Assembly (NCBI GenBank): GCA_050743265.1 | Contig: JBOGEN010000082.1 | Location: 1 to 7,114, forward strand | DNA from: JBOGEN01 sp050743265 | Lineage (GTDB): Bacteria; Actinomycetota; Actinomycetes; JBOGEN01 | Direction of reading: 5' to 3' | DNA: 7,114 bases | Shown here: positions 1 to 6,118 of the stretch, one piece after another | Layout: every line of letters starts with the position of its first letter | How positions within the stretch are numbered: position 1 is the first letter of the stretch | Position numbers and translations under genes: made by a program | The notes under the pieces: model-generated | Seen by the model: only the letters and a program-made list of their open reading frames with translations | What the model was told of the DNA's origin: nothing | Database searches by the model: none

Positions 1-234
1 CGCCACAAGGGCACGGGCCGAGGCCGTGGCGTGGTCACGGCGCTGCTCCGCGTCCCGCCGGGCGGCGGCGCGGATGCGCTCGGCCTCGCGCTGCGTGCCC
101 GCCAGGCGGGCGAGGACAGGCTCGAGCTCTGCGGACAGCTCCGCGACACGGTCAGCCGGAACCCCGGCCGCCGCAGCCGCGCCGGGAGCGCCGGCGGGGC
201 GGAACCGCTCGAGGAAGTCCCCGGACCGTGGCAT
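1..234 (-). CDS. Coiled-coil protein, V/A-type ATPase peripheral-stalk-like, 5' part only
   Basis: Only the first 78 codons are present; the gene runs off the left edge. The protein begins MPRSGDFLERFRPAGAPGAA, passes through an Ala/Gly/Pro stretch, and from about residue 28 becomes a heptad-like helix rich in Ala, Glu and Arg (AELSAELEPVLARLAGTQRE, then ERIRAAARRDAEQRRDHA). This pattern resembles the small stalk subunit that opens V/A-type ATPase operons in some actinobacteria, which would hold the rotary ATPase's peripheral stalk. That assignment is an inference from composition and from memory of such proteins. I chose the ATG at 234-232 because GGGAGG lies about 4 bases upstream; an in-frame ATG at 246-244 would overlap that ribosome site. 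The gene lies on the same strand as the dehalogenase-like gene, 139 bases beyond its stop, so it may have its own promoter, although I see no clear -35/-10. It could also be any ATP-synthase-b-like or other coiled-coil protein. Confidence 0.6.
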   Translation of the reverse strand, partial: MPRSGDFLERFRPAGAPGAAAAAGVPADRVAELSAELEPVLARLAGTQREAERIRAAARRDAEQRRDHATASARALVA

Positions 235-373
235 GCACCCTCCCATGGACGAGTGTGGTCCACGGCCACGGTGCTCGTGGGTGCATCGACCTGACCAGGG
301 CGGACGTTCCGGGCCCACGGGGACCCTCGTCAGGCGTCCCCCGGCCCGCCGGTCAGGCCGCCGGTCGGTCGGC

Positions 374-1282
374 CTAGCGTCCCCGGACGAAGGCGGCCAC
401 GACCTCGCCGAGCCGCTCCCCCGCGTCCTCCTGAAGGAAGTGACCCGCACCCTCGATGACCGGGTGGTCCAGCCCGCGGGTCCCGGGGATGGACCGGCGG
501 AACAGCGGGGCCATGCGGCTCGTGATCGGGTCGCCGTCGCTGAACGCGACGAGGAAGGGCTTGGTGCCGCTGCGGAGGAACTCCCAGGCCGCGCGGTTGG
601 CGGTGCTCGCCGGGTCGTCCGGCGCGGTGGGGACGAGCAGCGGCATCACCCGAGGCCCCGCCTTGTACTCCTCGGCGGGGAACGGCGCGTCGTACGCCGC
701 GCGGACCTCGTCCGGCAGCTGGGTCCGGCAGCCGGCCTGGACGAGGCGCCCCACGTCCAGCGTCGGCGCGGCCTCGACGGCCTTGCGGAAGCGCCACCAC
801 ACGTCCGGCATGTTCTGGTCGCCGGTCGGCAGCCCGGTGTTGGACGCGACCACCCGCGCGAAGCGGTCCGGGTTCTCCGCGACCAGGCGCAGCCCGATGA
901 GCCCGCCCCAGTCCTGCCCGACGAGCGTGACGTCATGCAGGTCGAGGACGTCGAAGGCCAACGCCCGGGCCCAGTCCACATGCCGGGCGAACGAGTGGTC
1001 GCTGCCGTTCAGCGGCTTGTCGGACCGGCCGAAGCCCACGAGGTCGGGCGCGACCGCCCGCAACCCCGCCTTCGAGAGCACCCGCATCACGTGCCGATAG
1101 ACGTACGACCAGCTCGGCTCGCCGTGGAGGAGCAGGACGACAGGACCGTCCAGGGGCCCGTCCTCGACGTACGCCATCCGCAGGGTGCCGCCGTCGCCGT
1201 CCGGGAGGTCCGCGTACCGGGGCTCGTAGTCGAAGTCGGGCAGGTCGTTGAATCGCTCGTCCGGGGTCCGTACAACGCGCAT
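374..1282 (-). CDS. Haloalkane dehalogenase-like alpha/beta hydrolase (HLD-I type)
   Basis: Predicted cytoplasmic hydrolase of 302 residues that would cleave carbon-halogen bonds through an aspartyl-ester intermediate. The N-terminus (MRVVRTPDERF) closely matches the start of DhlA/DhmA proteins, which decided the start. A GTG at 1321-1319 would add 13 residues and overlap copB; neither start has a good ribosome site. Visible motifs are the oxyanion segment HGEPSWSY (about 53-60), the elbow GQDWGG with nucleophile Asp124 and halide-binding Trp125, Asp251 in DGDPITS as likely acid, and His281 in GAGHFLQED. DhlA also uses Asp124. VWWRF near 161-165 could supply the second halide-binding Trp of the cap. 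Length is normal for the family (about 300). The gene starts 22 bases after copB ends, so the two are probably co-transcribed, which is an odd pairing. Family-level call is strong; actual dehalogenation is unproven, and an epoxide hydrolase or other alpha/beta hydrolase is possible. Confidence 0.88.
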   Translation of the reverse strand: MRVVRTPDERFNDLPDFDYEPRYADLPDGDGGTLRMAYVEDGPLDGPVVLLLHGEPSWSYVYRHVMRVLSKAGLRAVAPDLVGFGRSDKPLNGSDHSFARHVDWARALAFDVLDLHDVTLVGQDWGGLIGLRLVAENPDRFARVVASNTGLPTGDQNMPDVWWRFRKAVEAAPTLDVGRLVQAGCRTQLPDEVRAAYDAPFPAEEYKAGPRVMPLLVPTAPDDPASTANRAAWEFLRSGTKPFLVAFSDGDPITSRMAPLFRRSIPGTRGLDHPVIEGAGHFLQEDAGERLGEVVAAFVRGR

Positions 1283-1304
1283 GGGCCCGATAGTGCCCGG
1301 TATG

Positions 1305-3386
1305 TCACGCGGCTTCCACACCGGCTGGCATCAGGCGTACACGGCGCAGGGTCTGGGCGTTGAGCGCGACGACGATCGTCGACACCGACATGAGCACGGC
1401 CCCGACCGCCGGCGTGAGCGTCAGCCCGGCCCAGGCCAGCACCCCGGCTGCGAGGGGGATCGCGACCACGTTGTAGCCGGCGGCCCAGGCGAGGTTCTGC
1501 ACCATCTTCCGGTAGCTGGCCCGCGACAGCCGGACCACGCCGACCACCGCCCGCGGGTCGCTCGAGGCGAGCACCACCCCGGCGGACTCGATCGCGACGT
1601 CGGTACCGGCGCCGATCGCGATGCCGACGTCGGCGCGGGCGAGGGCGGGCGCGTCGTTCACGCCGTCCCCGACCATGGCCACCGTGAGCCCGCGGGCTTG
1701 GAGGGTGGCCACGGCCTCGTCCTTGTCGGCCGGGAGTACCTCGGCGAACACCTCGTCCACGCCGAGGTCGGCCGCCACCGCCTCGGCCACCGGACGTGCG
1801 TCACCGGTGACCATGACGATCTGGCGTACTCCGACGCGGCGCAGTTCGGCGATCGCATCGCGTGCCTGCGGGCGTACCTCGTCCTCGAGGGCGAAGGCGC
1901 CCAGGGTGATCGGGTGCTCGCCGTCGAGACGCAGGAGGTGGAGGACGGCGGCGCCTCGCGCCGTCCACGGGGTCGTCGCGCTCTCGAGCTCAGGTGGGAC
2001 GGTGACGCCTCGCTCGCGCAGCAGGGCCGGGCCGCCCACGGCGTACGGGACGCCGTCGACGGTGGCCTGCACACCGCGACCCGTCAGGGACCTGAAGTCG
2101 GCCGGGTGGGGAGTGGCGCCCTTGACTCGCGCCGCTGTGACGAGAGCGCGGGCCAGCGGGTGCTCGCTGTCGGACTCGACCGCGGCGGCGATCCGCAGCA
2201 CCTCGTCCTCGCTGCGGCCCGTGGTCGTGGCGACGCCGGTGAGGACGTGCTCCCCCTTGGTGAGGGTGCCGGTCTTGTCGAAGAGGACGGCGTCGACGGT
2301 GCGCATCCGTTCGAGCGCGAGGCGGTCCTTGACGAGGACGCCGCTGCGCGCGGACACGGCCGTCGACAGCGAGATGACGAGCGGGATCGCCAGACCCAGG
2401 GCGTGCGGGCAGGCGATGACGAGCACGGTGACCGTACGGACCACCGCGTCGTCGGCGTTGCCGAGGCCGAGCCAGACGGCGAACGTGATCACACCTGCCG
2501 ACGCCGCCACGTAGAAGAGCAGCGCAGCGAACCGGTCGGCGAGCACCTGGGCGCGCCCGCGGCTCTGCTGCGCCTGGTCGACGAGTCGCTGGATACCGGC
2601 CAGGGCGGTGTCCGCGCCCACCGCGTCGACCTCGACGCGGATCGCCGAGTCGGTGCTGACCGAGCCGGCGACGACCCGGTCGCCGACGCTTCGGGTCACC
2701 GGGCGGGACTCTCCCGTGATCATGGACTCGTCCACAGCCGCCTCGCCGGCGACGATCTTTCCGTCTGCCGGAGCGCGCCCGCCGGAGCGGACGAGGACGA
2801 CGTCGCCGGGTTGGAGGGCGCTGGCGCGGACGCTCTCGGTCGTCCCGTCCGGAGCGACGCGTTCGGCCTCGTCCGGCAGCAGCGCCGCGAGCGCGGACAG
2901 CGCCCCCTGGGCCTGCCCGATCGCCTTCATCTCCTGCCAGTGGCCGAGCAGCATGATCGTGACGAGGGCGGCCAGCTCCCACCAGAACTCGAGGTCGAAC
3001 CGGTCGAGGCTCGTGGCGAACGAGGCCGCGTACGCGACGACGAGCGCCATGGAGATCAGCAGCATCATCCCGGGCGTCCGCTGGCGTACCTCGGCCACGC
3101 CGCCGGCGAGGAAAGGCCAACCGCCCCACCAGAACACGACCGACCCGAGGACCGGGCCGACGAGCTCGAGGCCGGGGAAGTCGAGGGAGTAGCCGAACCA
3201 GTCCATGACCATCTCGCTGGTCAGGACGATCGGGACCGTGAACAGCAGGCTCAGCCAGAACCGGCGGCGGAACATCTCCGGGTCGTGGCCGGCGTGCCTA
3301 TCGTGGCCGCCGTGCTCGTCGTGGCCGCCGTGCTCGACACGGTCAGACGGTGTCTGTGGCTGGGCACGCATGCCCCCACTGGTCAT
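1305..3386 (-). CDS. copB: Copper/silver-translocating P-type ATPase, CopB class (P1B-3)
   Basis: Inner-membrane pump that uses ATP to move copper or silver ions out of the cytoplasm. The 693 residues are about usual for CopB. In order, numbered from the chosen ATG: a His-rich metal-binding tail (about 18-34, HGGHDEHGGHDRHAGHD), first membrane helices from about 42, the actuator loop TGES (224-227), the membrane metal motif CPH (326-328), the phosphorylation site DKTGT with Asp370, HP at 409-410, the hinge GDGVND (573-578), and last helices with YN (about 638) and MSVST (about 666). CPH rather than CPC, plus the His-rich tail instead of a Cys-x-x-Cys heavy-metal domain, separates CopB from CopA. 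The ATG at 3386-3384 is preferred because AGAGGTGG lies 5 bases upstream; a GTG at 3395 would sit inside that ribosome site. All core motifs are intact. A copper-sensor operator lies just upstream, and the hydrolase gene follows 22 bases downstream. No regulator or chaperone gene is in the window. Confidence 0.96.
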   Translation of the reverse strand: MTSGGMRAQPQTPSDRVEHGGHDEHGGHDRHAGHDPEMFRRRFWLSLLFTVPIVLTSEMVMDWFGYSLDFPGLELVGPVLGSVVFWWGGWPFLAGGVAEVRQRTPGMMLLISMALVVAYAASFATSLDRFDLEFWWELAALVTIMLLGHWQEMKAIGQAQGALSALAALLPDEAERVAPDGTTESVRASALQPGDVVLVRSGGRAPADGKIVAGEAAVDESMITGESRPVTRSVGDRVVAGSVSTDSAIRVEVDAVGADTALAGIQRLVDQAQQSRGRAQVLADRFAALLFYVAASAGVITFAVWLGLGNADDAVVRTVTVLVIACPHALGLAIPLVISLSTAVSARSGVLVKDRLALERMRTVDAVLFDKTGTLTKGEHVLTGVATTTGRSEDEVLRIAAAVESDSEHPLARALVTAARVKGATPHPADFRSLTGRGVQATVDGVPYAVGGPALLRERGVTVPPELESATTPWTARGAAVLHLLRLDGEHPITLGAFALEDEVRPQARDAIAELRRVGVRQIVMVTGDARPVAEAVAADLGVDEVFAEVLPADKDEAVATLQARGLTVAMVGDGVNDAPALARADVGIAIGAGTDVAIESAGVVLASSDPRAVVGVVRLSRASYRKMVQNLAWAAGYNVVAIPLAAGVLAWAGLTLTPAVGAVLMSVSTIVVALNAQTLRRVRLMPAGVEAA

Positions 3387-3391
3387 CTTGA

Positions 3392-3404
3392 CCACCTCTG
3401 GTGG
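3392..3404 (-). promoter_or_regulatory. copB ribosome binding site within a short inverted repeat
   Basis: On the minus strand AGAGGTGG (3399-3392) stands 5 bases before the copB ATG and is a strong ribosome site. It lies in a perfect 5-bp inverted repeat, CCACC/GGTGG, with a three-base loop. An alternative pairing, CACCTC with GAGGTG, spans 3393-3409. In the mRNA either hairpin would pair the ribosome site. Whether it matters for expression is inference; such short repeats also arise by chance in high-GC DNA. Confidence 0.5.
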
Positions 3405-3418
3405 AGGTGCTTGGTCCG

Positions 3419-3435
3419 ATACCCCCTAGGGGTAT
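3419..3435 (-). promoter_or_regulatory. Copper-sensor (CsoR-type) operator upstream of copB
   Basis: The 17 bases ATACCCCCTAGGGGTAT form perfect 7-bp arms (ATACCCC/GGGGTAT) around CTA. GC-rich boxes of this form, bordered by TAT/ATA, are the known operators of the CsoR family, which leave DNA when Cu(I) binds. The site ends 32 bases before the copB ATG, where a bound repressor would block the promoter. A possible -35 (TTGACT on the minus strand, 3455-3450) lies upstream, and TATACC at the operator edge could be part of a -10, but their spacing of 13 is short, so the promoter elements are uncertain. The regulator gene is not in the window. Confidence 0.75.
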
Positions 3436-3534
3436 AGGCTTCGGGTGTGAGTCAACCCCTGCGAGGGCGTCCCGTCAAGGCCCACCTCTGGGAGAGAGGG
3501 TCGCGGACCCTGCGCTAGGGTGGACGAACCCCAA

Positions 3535-3608
3535 GGGCAGGTAGCTCAGTTGGTATGAGCGTCCGCCTGAAAAGCGGAAGGTCGGCGGTTCGACCCCGCC
3601 CCTGCCCA
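3535..3608 (+). tRNA. tRNA-Phe (anticodon GAA)
   Basis: A complete 74-base cloverleaf. The acceptor stem GGGCAGG pairs with CCTGCCC (7 of 7), the D stem GCTC with GAGC, the anticodon stem TCCGC with GCGGA around the loop CTGAAAA (anticodon GAA at 3569-3571), and the T stem GGCGG with CCGCC around TTCGACC. The discriminator is A3608, and the following CCT shows that CCA is not encoded. The gene reads rightwards, divergent from copB. A possible -10 (TAGGGT, 3516-3521) lies ahead of it; no -35 of consensus type is visible. Its 3' half, from loop position 37 on, is the left attachment site of the element to the right, so integration has swapped that half while keeping the cloverleaf intact. Confidence 0.97.
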
Positions 3609-3611
3609 CCT
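3572..3611 (+). repeat. attL core, 40-bp direct repeat (tRNA-Phe 3' half)
   Basis: Identical over 40 bases to 6684-6723. It runs from position 37 in the anticodon loop, through the anticodon stem 3' strand, the T arm, the acceptor 3' strand and discriminator, and ends three bases past the gene (CCT). Five further bases leftwards (3567-3571) match with one difference: A3571, the third anticodon base, is G at 6683. Identity stops in the anticodon loop, which suggests strand exchange at or near that loop. Confidence 0.9.
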
Positions 3612-3657
3612 CTCTGACCAGTGATCACAGTTGACCGGGCCTCGTAGAACGCGCGGT

Positions 3658-3681
3658 TGACCGCAGTAGTTGACCGCAACG
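3658..3681 (+). repeat. Paired direct repeats inside attL, likely integrase arm-type sites
   Basis: TGACCGCAG (3658-3666) and TGACCGCAACG (3671-3681) lie in tandem with starts 13 bases apart. A related TTGACCG lies at 3631-3637. The same ordered pair, same orientation, occurs inside attR at 6568-6590. Tyrosine integrases of the lambda and L5 type bind short repeated arm sites flanking the core; assigning that role here is inference from position and repetition. The pair ends just before the integrase stop codon. Confidence 0.6.
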
Positions 3682-3685
3682 CGGA

Positions 3686-4258
3686 TCACGCCAGCCGCTC
3701 ATCGAGCCGTCGCATGGCCGTCCGCTTCTCGCCCAGAGGGGCGTGTGCGTAGATCGTCATGGTCACGTCGATGGCGCTGTGGCCGTCGATCTCTCGGACC
3801 ACGTGCGGCGGGATCCCGCTGTCGAGCACCAGGCTCACGCAGGTGTGCCGGAGGTCATGGAACCGGGTCGGAGGCTCGCCGCTCGCGTGCCGGACCCGCT
3901 CCCACGAGCGACTCAGGTTGTCCGGCTCGACCGGCGTCTCCGACGGTCGTCGCGAACGCCACGTCCGAGTCGCGCCATTTCAGCCCGGTCGCCTGGCGTT
4001 CGCGATCTTGCGTCGCTCGATGCCCGCGCAGTGCCGTCACGCACGGCGCCGGGCAGCGGGATCGTCCGCCGCGAGTGCCGGGTCTTCGGCGGCAGGAAGC
4101 ACAGCTTGCCCTCCACGCGCTGCAATGTGTGTGACCTGAAGGCACTCTTCGTCGAGGTCGACGTTCGCCCAGCGCAGTCCGCGACTGCCCTGCAGCGTCG
4201 CGGGCTCGCCGGGCTCGAGCGGGGGCGGATCAACCGCTACGGGTGCACGAGCTCGACG
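3686..4258 (-). pseudogene. Tyrosine recombinase/phage-type integrase, decayed C-terminal part
   Basis: Integrase sequence can be followed leftwards only by changing frame. Block A (4258 to about 4126) includes VDPPPLEPGEPATL and GLRWANVDLDEE. Block B (about 4125-4040) has LQRVEGKLCFLPPKTRHSRR and TIPLPGA. Block C (about 4040-3941) has TALRGHRATQDRERQ and GLKWRDSDVAF. Block D (3940-3686) has ETPVEPDNLSRSW, box II FHDLRHT, GHSAIDV and the nucleophile in MTIYAHA, then a TGA stop at 3688-3686. So there are at least three frame breaks. Between GEPATL and GLRW roughly 25-35 residues seem to be missing, including the segment that normally carries the first catalytic Arg (TGLRxGE). Upstream of block A that frame meets a stop and no N-terminal DNA-binding domain is recognisable; family members are usually about 370-400 residues. 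It would normally catalyse integration and excision at the tRNA; this copy should be inactive. Sequencing errors could explain single frame breaks but not the missing segment. Confidence 0.85.
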
Positions 4259-4394
4259 CCCCTACCCCGCGCGAGGTCTACCTTCACTGACCCGGGCACG
4301 CCGCAAAGTCGCCGCTCGCCGCCCACGCCACCGAGATCCCAATCGAAGTAGCGCGCGCTGGCCAGCAGGCCCCCCACCGTCGCATCCCCGACCG

Positions 4395-4413
4395 CTCGGG
4401 ACACGTTCCCGAG
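4395..4413 (+). promoter_or_regulatory. Inverted repeat 1 upstream of the alpha/beta hydrolase
   Basis: CTCGGGACACGTTCCCGAG has perfect 7-bp arms (CTCGGGA/TCCCGAG) around CACGT. It directly abuts a second 19-base palindrome at 4414-4432, about 100 bases ahead of the hydrolase start. It may be a regulator binding site; alternatively it could form a hairpin at the end of a transcript, although no T-run follows on either strand. Confidence 0.4.
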
Positions 4414-4432
4414 TGATCGTCTGAGACGATCA
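4414..4432 (+). promoter_or_regulatory. Perfect 19-base palindrome, probable operator of the hydrolase gene
   Basis: TGATCGTCTGAGACGATCA has perfect 9-bp arms around one central G. Size and symmetry suit a dimeric repressor such as a TetR-family protein. It lies 82 bases before the hydrolase ATG. A possible -10, TATACA (4453-4458), lies 20 bases downstream of it; I see no consensus -35, and the expected place for one overlaps the end of the palindrome. No regulator gene is in the element, so the cognate protein is unknown. Confidence 0.55.
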
Positions 4433-4514
4433 TTCTTATCACAAAGCATCGCTATACATGATGTAGGTCCCCGCATAGCGTCGCCAGCCTCACCGCAACG
4501 AGAGGCAACGAGCC

Positions 4515-5198
4515 ATGAGTACATTCGCGCTCATCCACGGCGCCGGCGTCGGTGGGGGCTGGTACTGGCACCTCGTCGAAGCCGAACTCCGATCCCTCGG
4601 ACACACCACCGTCGCCCCCACATTGGCGGCCGAGGACATTCCGGCGACCTTGTCCGACTACGCCGATACCGTCGTCAACGCGATCGACACACCGCAGGAA
4701 CTCTTCGTGGTTGCACACTCCTTCGGCGGGTTCACCGCGCCCCTGGTGGCCGAACGCCTCCCCACCGCTGGGCTGATCTACGTCACCGCCATGATCCCCC
4801 GGCCCGGCGAAGCGCCGGCCGACTGGTGGAGCAACACCGGACACTCAGAGGCGGTGCGAATCCAGGCCGCCAAGGACGGCGGACTCACCAGCTCCCCCGA
4901 CCCATACGTGTGCTACTTCCACGACGTACCCAAGAATCTGGCCGACCAGGCACTCAGCAAGGGACACGACCACCCCTCCAGCACCGCCTACTACGAACCC
5001 TGGCCTCTCGACAGATATCCGACCACGCCGACTCGATACGTCCTGTGCACCGAGGACCGGTTATTCCCCGCAACATTTCAGCGCCAACTGGCACATGACC
5101 GACTCGGAGTCACCCCGGACGAGATCACAAGCGGCCACTGCCCCGCCCTCAGCCGACCCACAGAACTCGCAGCAATGCTCAACACCTTCACACCGTGA
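4515..5198 (+). CDS. Alpha/beta hydrolase, small esterase type
   Basis: A 227-residue soluble hydrolase without signal peptide. It starts MSTFALIHGAGVGGGWYWHL, where HGAG (8-11) and the following Gly-rich loop would form the oxyanion hole. The nucleophile elbow is AHSFGG with Ser69. Asp181 (TEDRLFP) and His208 (SGHCPAL) complete a Ser-Asp-His triad at the usual places. The WYWHL segment and compact cap resemble the plant methyl-esterase/hydroxynitrile-lyase-like group and related bacterial esterases; the substrate cannot be told. Length matches that group (about 230). AGAGG at 4501-4505 lies 9 bases before the ATG. The gene is in the middle of the tRNA-borne element, with two abutting 19-base inverted repeats upstream suggesting repressor control, perhaps inducible by the ester it hydrolyses. 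Third-position usage favours C strongly, and its Asn/Thr/His-rich composition looks somewhat different from the left-hand chromosomal genes, consistent with cargo. Confidence 0.88.
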   Translation: MSTFALIHGAGVGGGWYWHLVEAELRSLGHTTVAPTLAAEDIPATLSDYADTVVNAIDTPQELFVVAHSFGGFTAPLVAERLPTAGLIYVTAMIPRPGEAPADWWSNTGHSEAVRIQAAKDGGLTSSPDPYVCYFHDVPKNLADQALSKGHDHPSSTAYYEPWPLDRYPTTPTRYVLCTEDRLFPATFQRQLAHDRLGVTPDEITSGHCPALSRPTELAAMLNTFTP

Positions 5199-5204
5199 CG
5201 GTTT

Positions 5205-5226
5205 GCATGAACGTGGCATGAACGTG
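5205..5226 (+). repeat. 11-base tandem duplication
   Basis: GCATGAACGTG occurs twice head to tail, followed by GC, the beginning of a third unit. It lies 7 bases after the hydrolase stop codon. It may be a simple slippage duplication. Confidence 0.7.
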
Positions 5227-5512
5227 GCCTAGTCGTAGACCCGCACGAATACGGCAGCCCGGCCCTTCTCCCGCGACACGCGACTTCGGAAAGCAGTCGG
5301 AGTCGGACAACCAGAACCGGATGCACTAGTGAGAACTCTCTATGTTTCAAAGCGGCCTGCTCCGCGGGTCGCTGCGCGCGGCGCCGGGGGCGACGTGCTC
5401 GGGCCCGCGGCCCGCGTACCGCACATGCCGTCGACGAGTCACCTGGCCTGCGCGCCGGCCAGATCGTCAAAAGTCCTACTCACGACACGTCCCGGCTCTA
5501 TGCTCCCGCCCT

Positions 5513-5531
5513 GGTCAGTCGATCACTGACC
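5513..5531 (+). promoter_or_regulatory. Inverted repeat ahead of the small membrane-protein gene
   Basis: GGTCAGTCGATCACTGACC has perfect 7-bp arms (GGTCAGT/ACTGACC) around CGATC, ending 23 bases before the ATG. It has the same 19-base span as the two upstream of the hydrolase but a different sequence. It could be an operator or an mRNA hairpin; the sequence does not decide. Confidence 0.4.
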
Positions 5532-5554
5532 GCGACACGGGGAGACGAGCTGCC

Positions 5555-5854
5555 ATGGCCAAGACGAAGAAGCGTCCGACGTCAGCGAAGGTAGTTGCAG
5601 GGGGCGCCGCGGGCGCCATCGCCACACTCTTCTGGTTCCTGGCGGTGAAGTTCTGGTGGAAGGATGACTTCACACCCAGCGAGATCGCCTTCGTGACCGG
5701 GCTGACGACCACGATCGTTGCCGCCGCGCTTGGCTGGCTCAAGTCGGACGGCATGAAGTACCTCGAGTACGCGATCAAGGACAGGCAGCAGGCCGACGAG
5801 CCAGTGGTTTCTCCGCCTGAGACCCCCGGAGCTGCGCCTGCGCCAGCTGGCTAG
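5555..5854 (+). CDS. Small membrane protein with two predicted helices, holin-like shape
   Basis: A 99-residue protein beginning MAKTKKRPTSAK, a basic N-terminus. Two hydrophobic segments follow: about 13-33 (GGAAGAIATLFWFLAVKFWW) and about 43-62 (EIAFVTGLTTTIVAAALGWL), joined by a short polar turn KDDFTPS. The tail is charged (KYLEYAIKDRQQADE) and ends in a Pro/Ala-rich stretch. Small size, a basic start and two helices fit phage holins, which form membrane lesions that release lysis enzymes, but no endolysin is adjacent, so the role is inference from shape only. It could equally be an uncharacterised membrane protein. The ATG at 5555 is preceded by GGGGAG about 10 bases away; longer in-frame upstream sequence is Arg/Pro-rich and looks non-coding. 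A 19-base inverted repeat lies just upstream, suggesting separate control. Confidence 0.72.
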   Translation: MAKTKKRPTSAKVVAGGAAGAIATLFWFLAVKFWWKDDFTPSEIAFVTGLTTTIVAAALGWLKSDGMKYLEYAIKDRQQADEPVVSPPETPGAAPAPAG

Positions 5855-5912
5855 GGACCCTGCCGAACGGGGGCGCTGACGACCAGATTCGGTGACCTGG
5901 ACGTGCCCGATC

Positions 5913-5940
5913 CGTGCCCGCTGGGCTACAAACGGGCACG
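5913..5940. terminator. Hairpin after the membrane-protein gene, weak terminator candidate
   Basis: CGTGCCCG (5913-5920) pairs with CGGGCACG (5933-5940), an 8-bp perfect stem with a 12-base loop, 58 bases after the stop. Only TT follows on the plus strand, so a classic terminator tail is missing. CGTGCCCG also occurs at 5902-5909. A second small hairpin (TCACCG/CGGTGA, 5944-5962) follows. It lies between the convergent membrane-protein and VOC genes, a reasonable place for termination from either side. Confidence 0.35.
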
Positions 5941-6118
5941 TTCTCACCGGCACTCACGGTGATCCGATCATGGCCTAACCTGCGAATATGCTGGTCAACC
6001 GCGTTCCGATGTCGACCTTGATCCACTTCCCAAACTGATGGTGGTGCTGAGCGCACAACCGGTTTCGCGCATCAGCCAGCGAAGGCGAGGATCGCGGCAG
6101 ATCCAGACGTCGTACTGC

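Larger units (their letters stand above)
5199..5554. other. 356-base stretch without a convincing gene
   Basis: This spacer between the hydrolase and the membrane-protein gene holds an 11-base tandem duplication near its left end and a 19-base inverted repeat near its right end. Open frames crossing it have no recognisable motif and look like high-GC shadows. No clear terminator with a T-run follows the hydrolase stop. A weak -10 candidate TATGCT (5499-5504) precedes the next gene. Confidence 0.5.

Noticed and set aside
26..1363. Plus-strand open frame of 445 codons across the dehalogenase-like gene
   Set aside because: Shadow of the minus-strand hydrolase and of the coiled-coil gene, both of which show real motifs and good start arguments.
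1248..3437. Plus-strand open frame of 729 codons across copB
   Set aside because: It is the antisense of an intact CopB ATPase whose motifs are all present; its translation is rich in Arg, Gly, Asp and His with no family signal, as expected of a high-GC shadow.
4237..4524. Minus-strand open frame of 95 codons between the integrase relic and the hydrolase
   Set aside because: It overlaps the hydrolase start and its operator-like repeats, has no good ribosome site and no recognisable motif. Its last third might contain decayed integrase sequence (DLARGRG), but not enough to call.
5342..5554. Upstream extension of the small membrane-protein frame
   Set aside because: The added sequence is Arg/Pro/Cys-rich and crosses the inverted repeat; the ATG at 5555 has a ribosome site and opens a sensible basic-then-hydrophobic protein.
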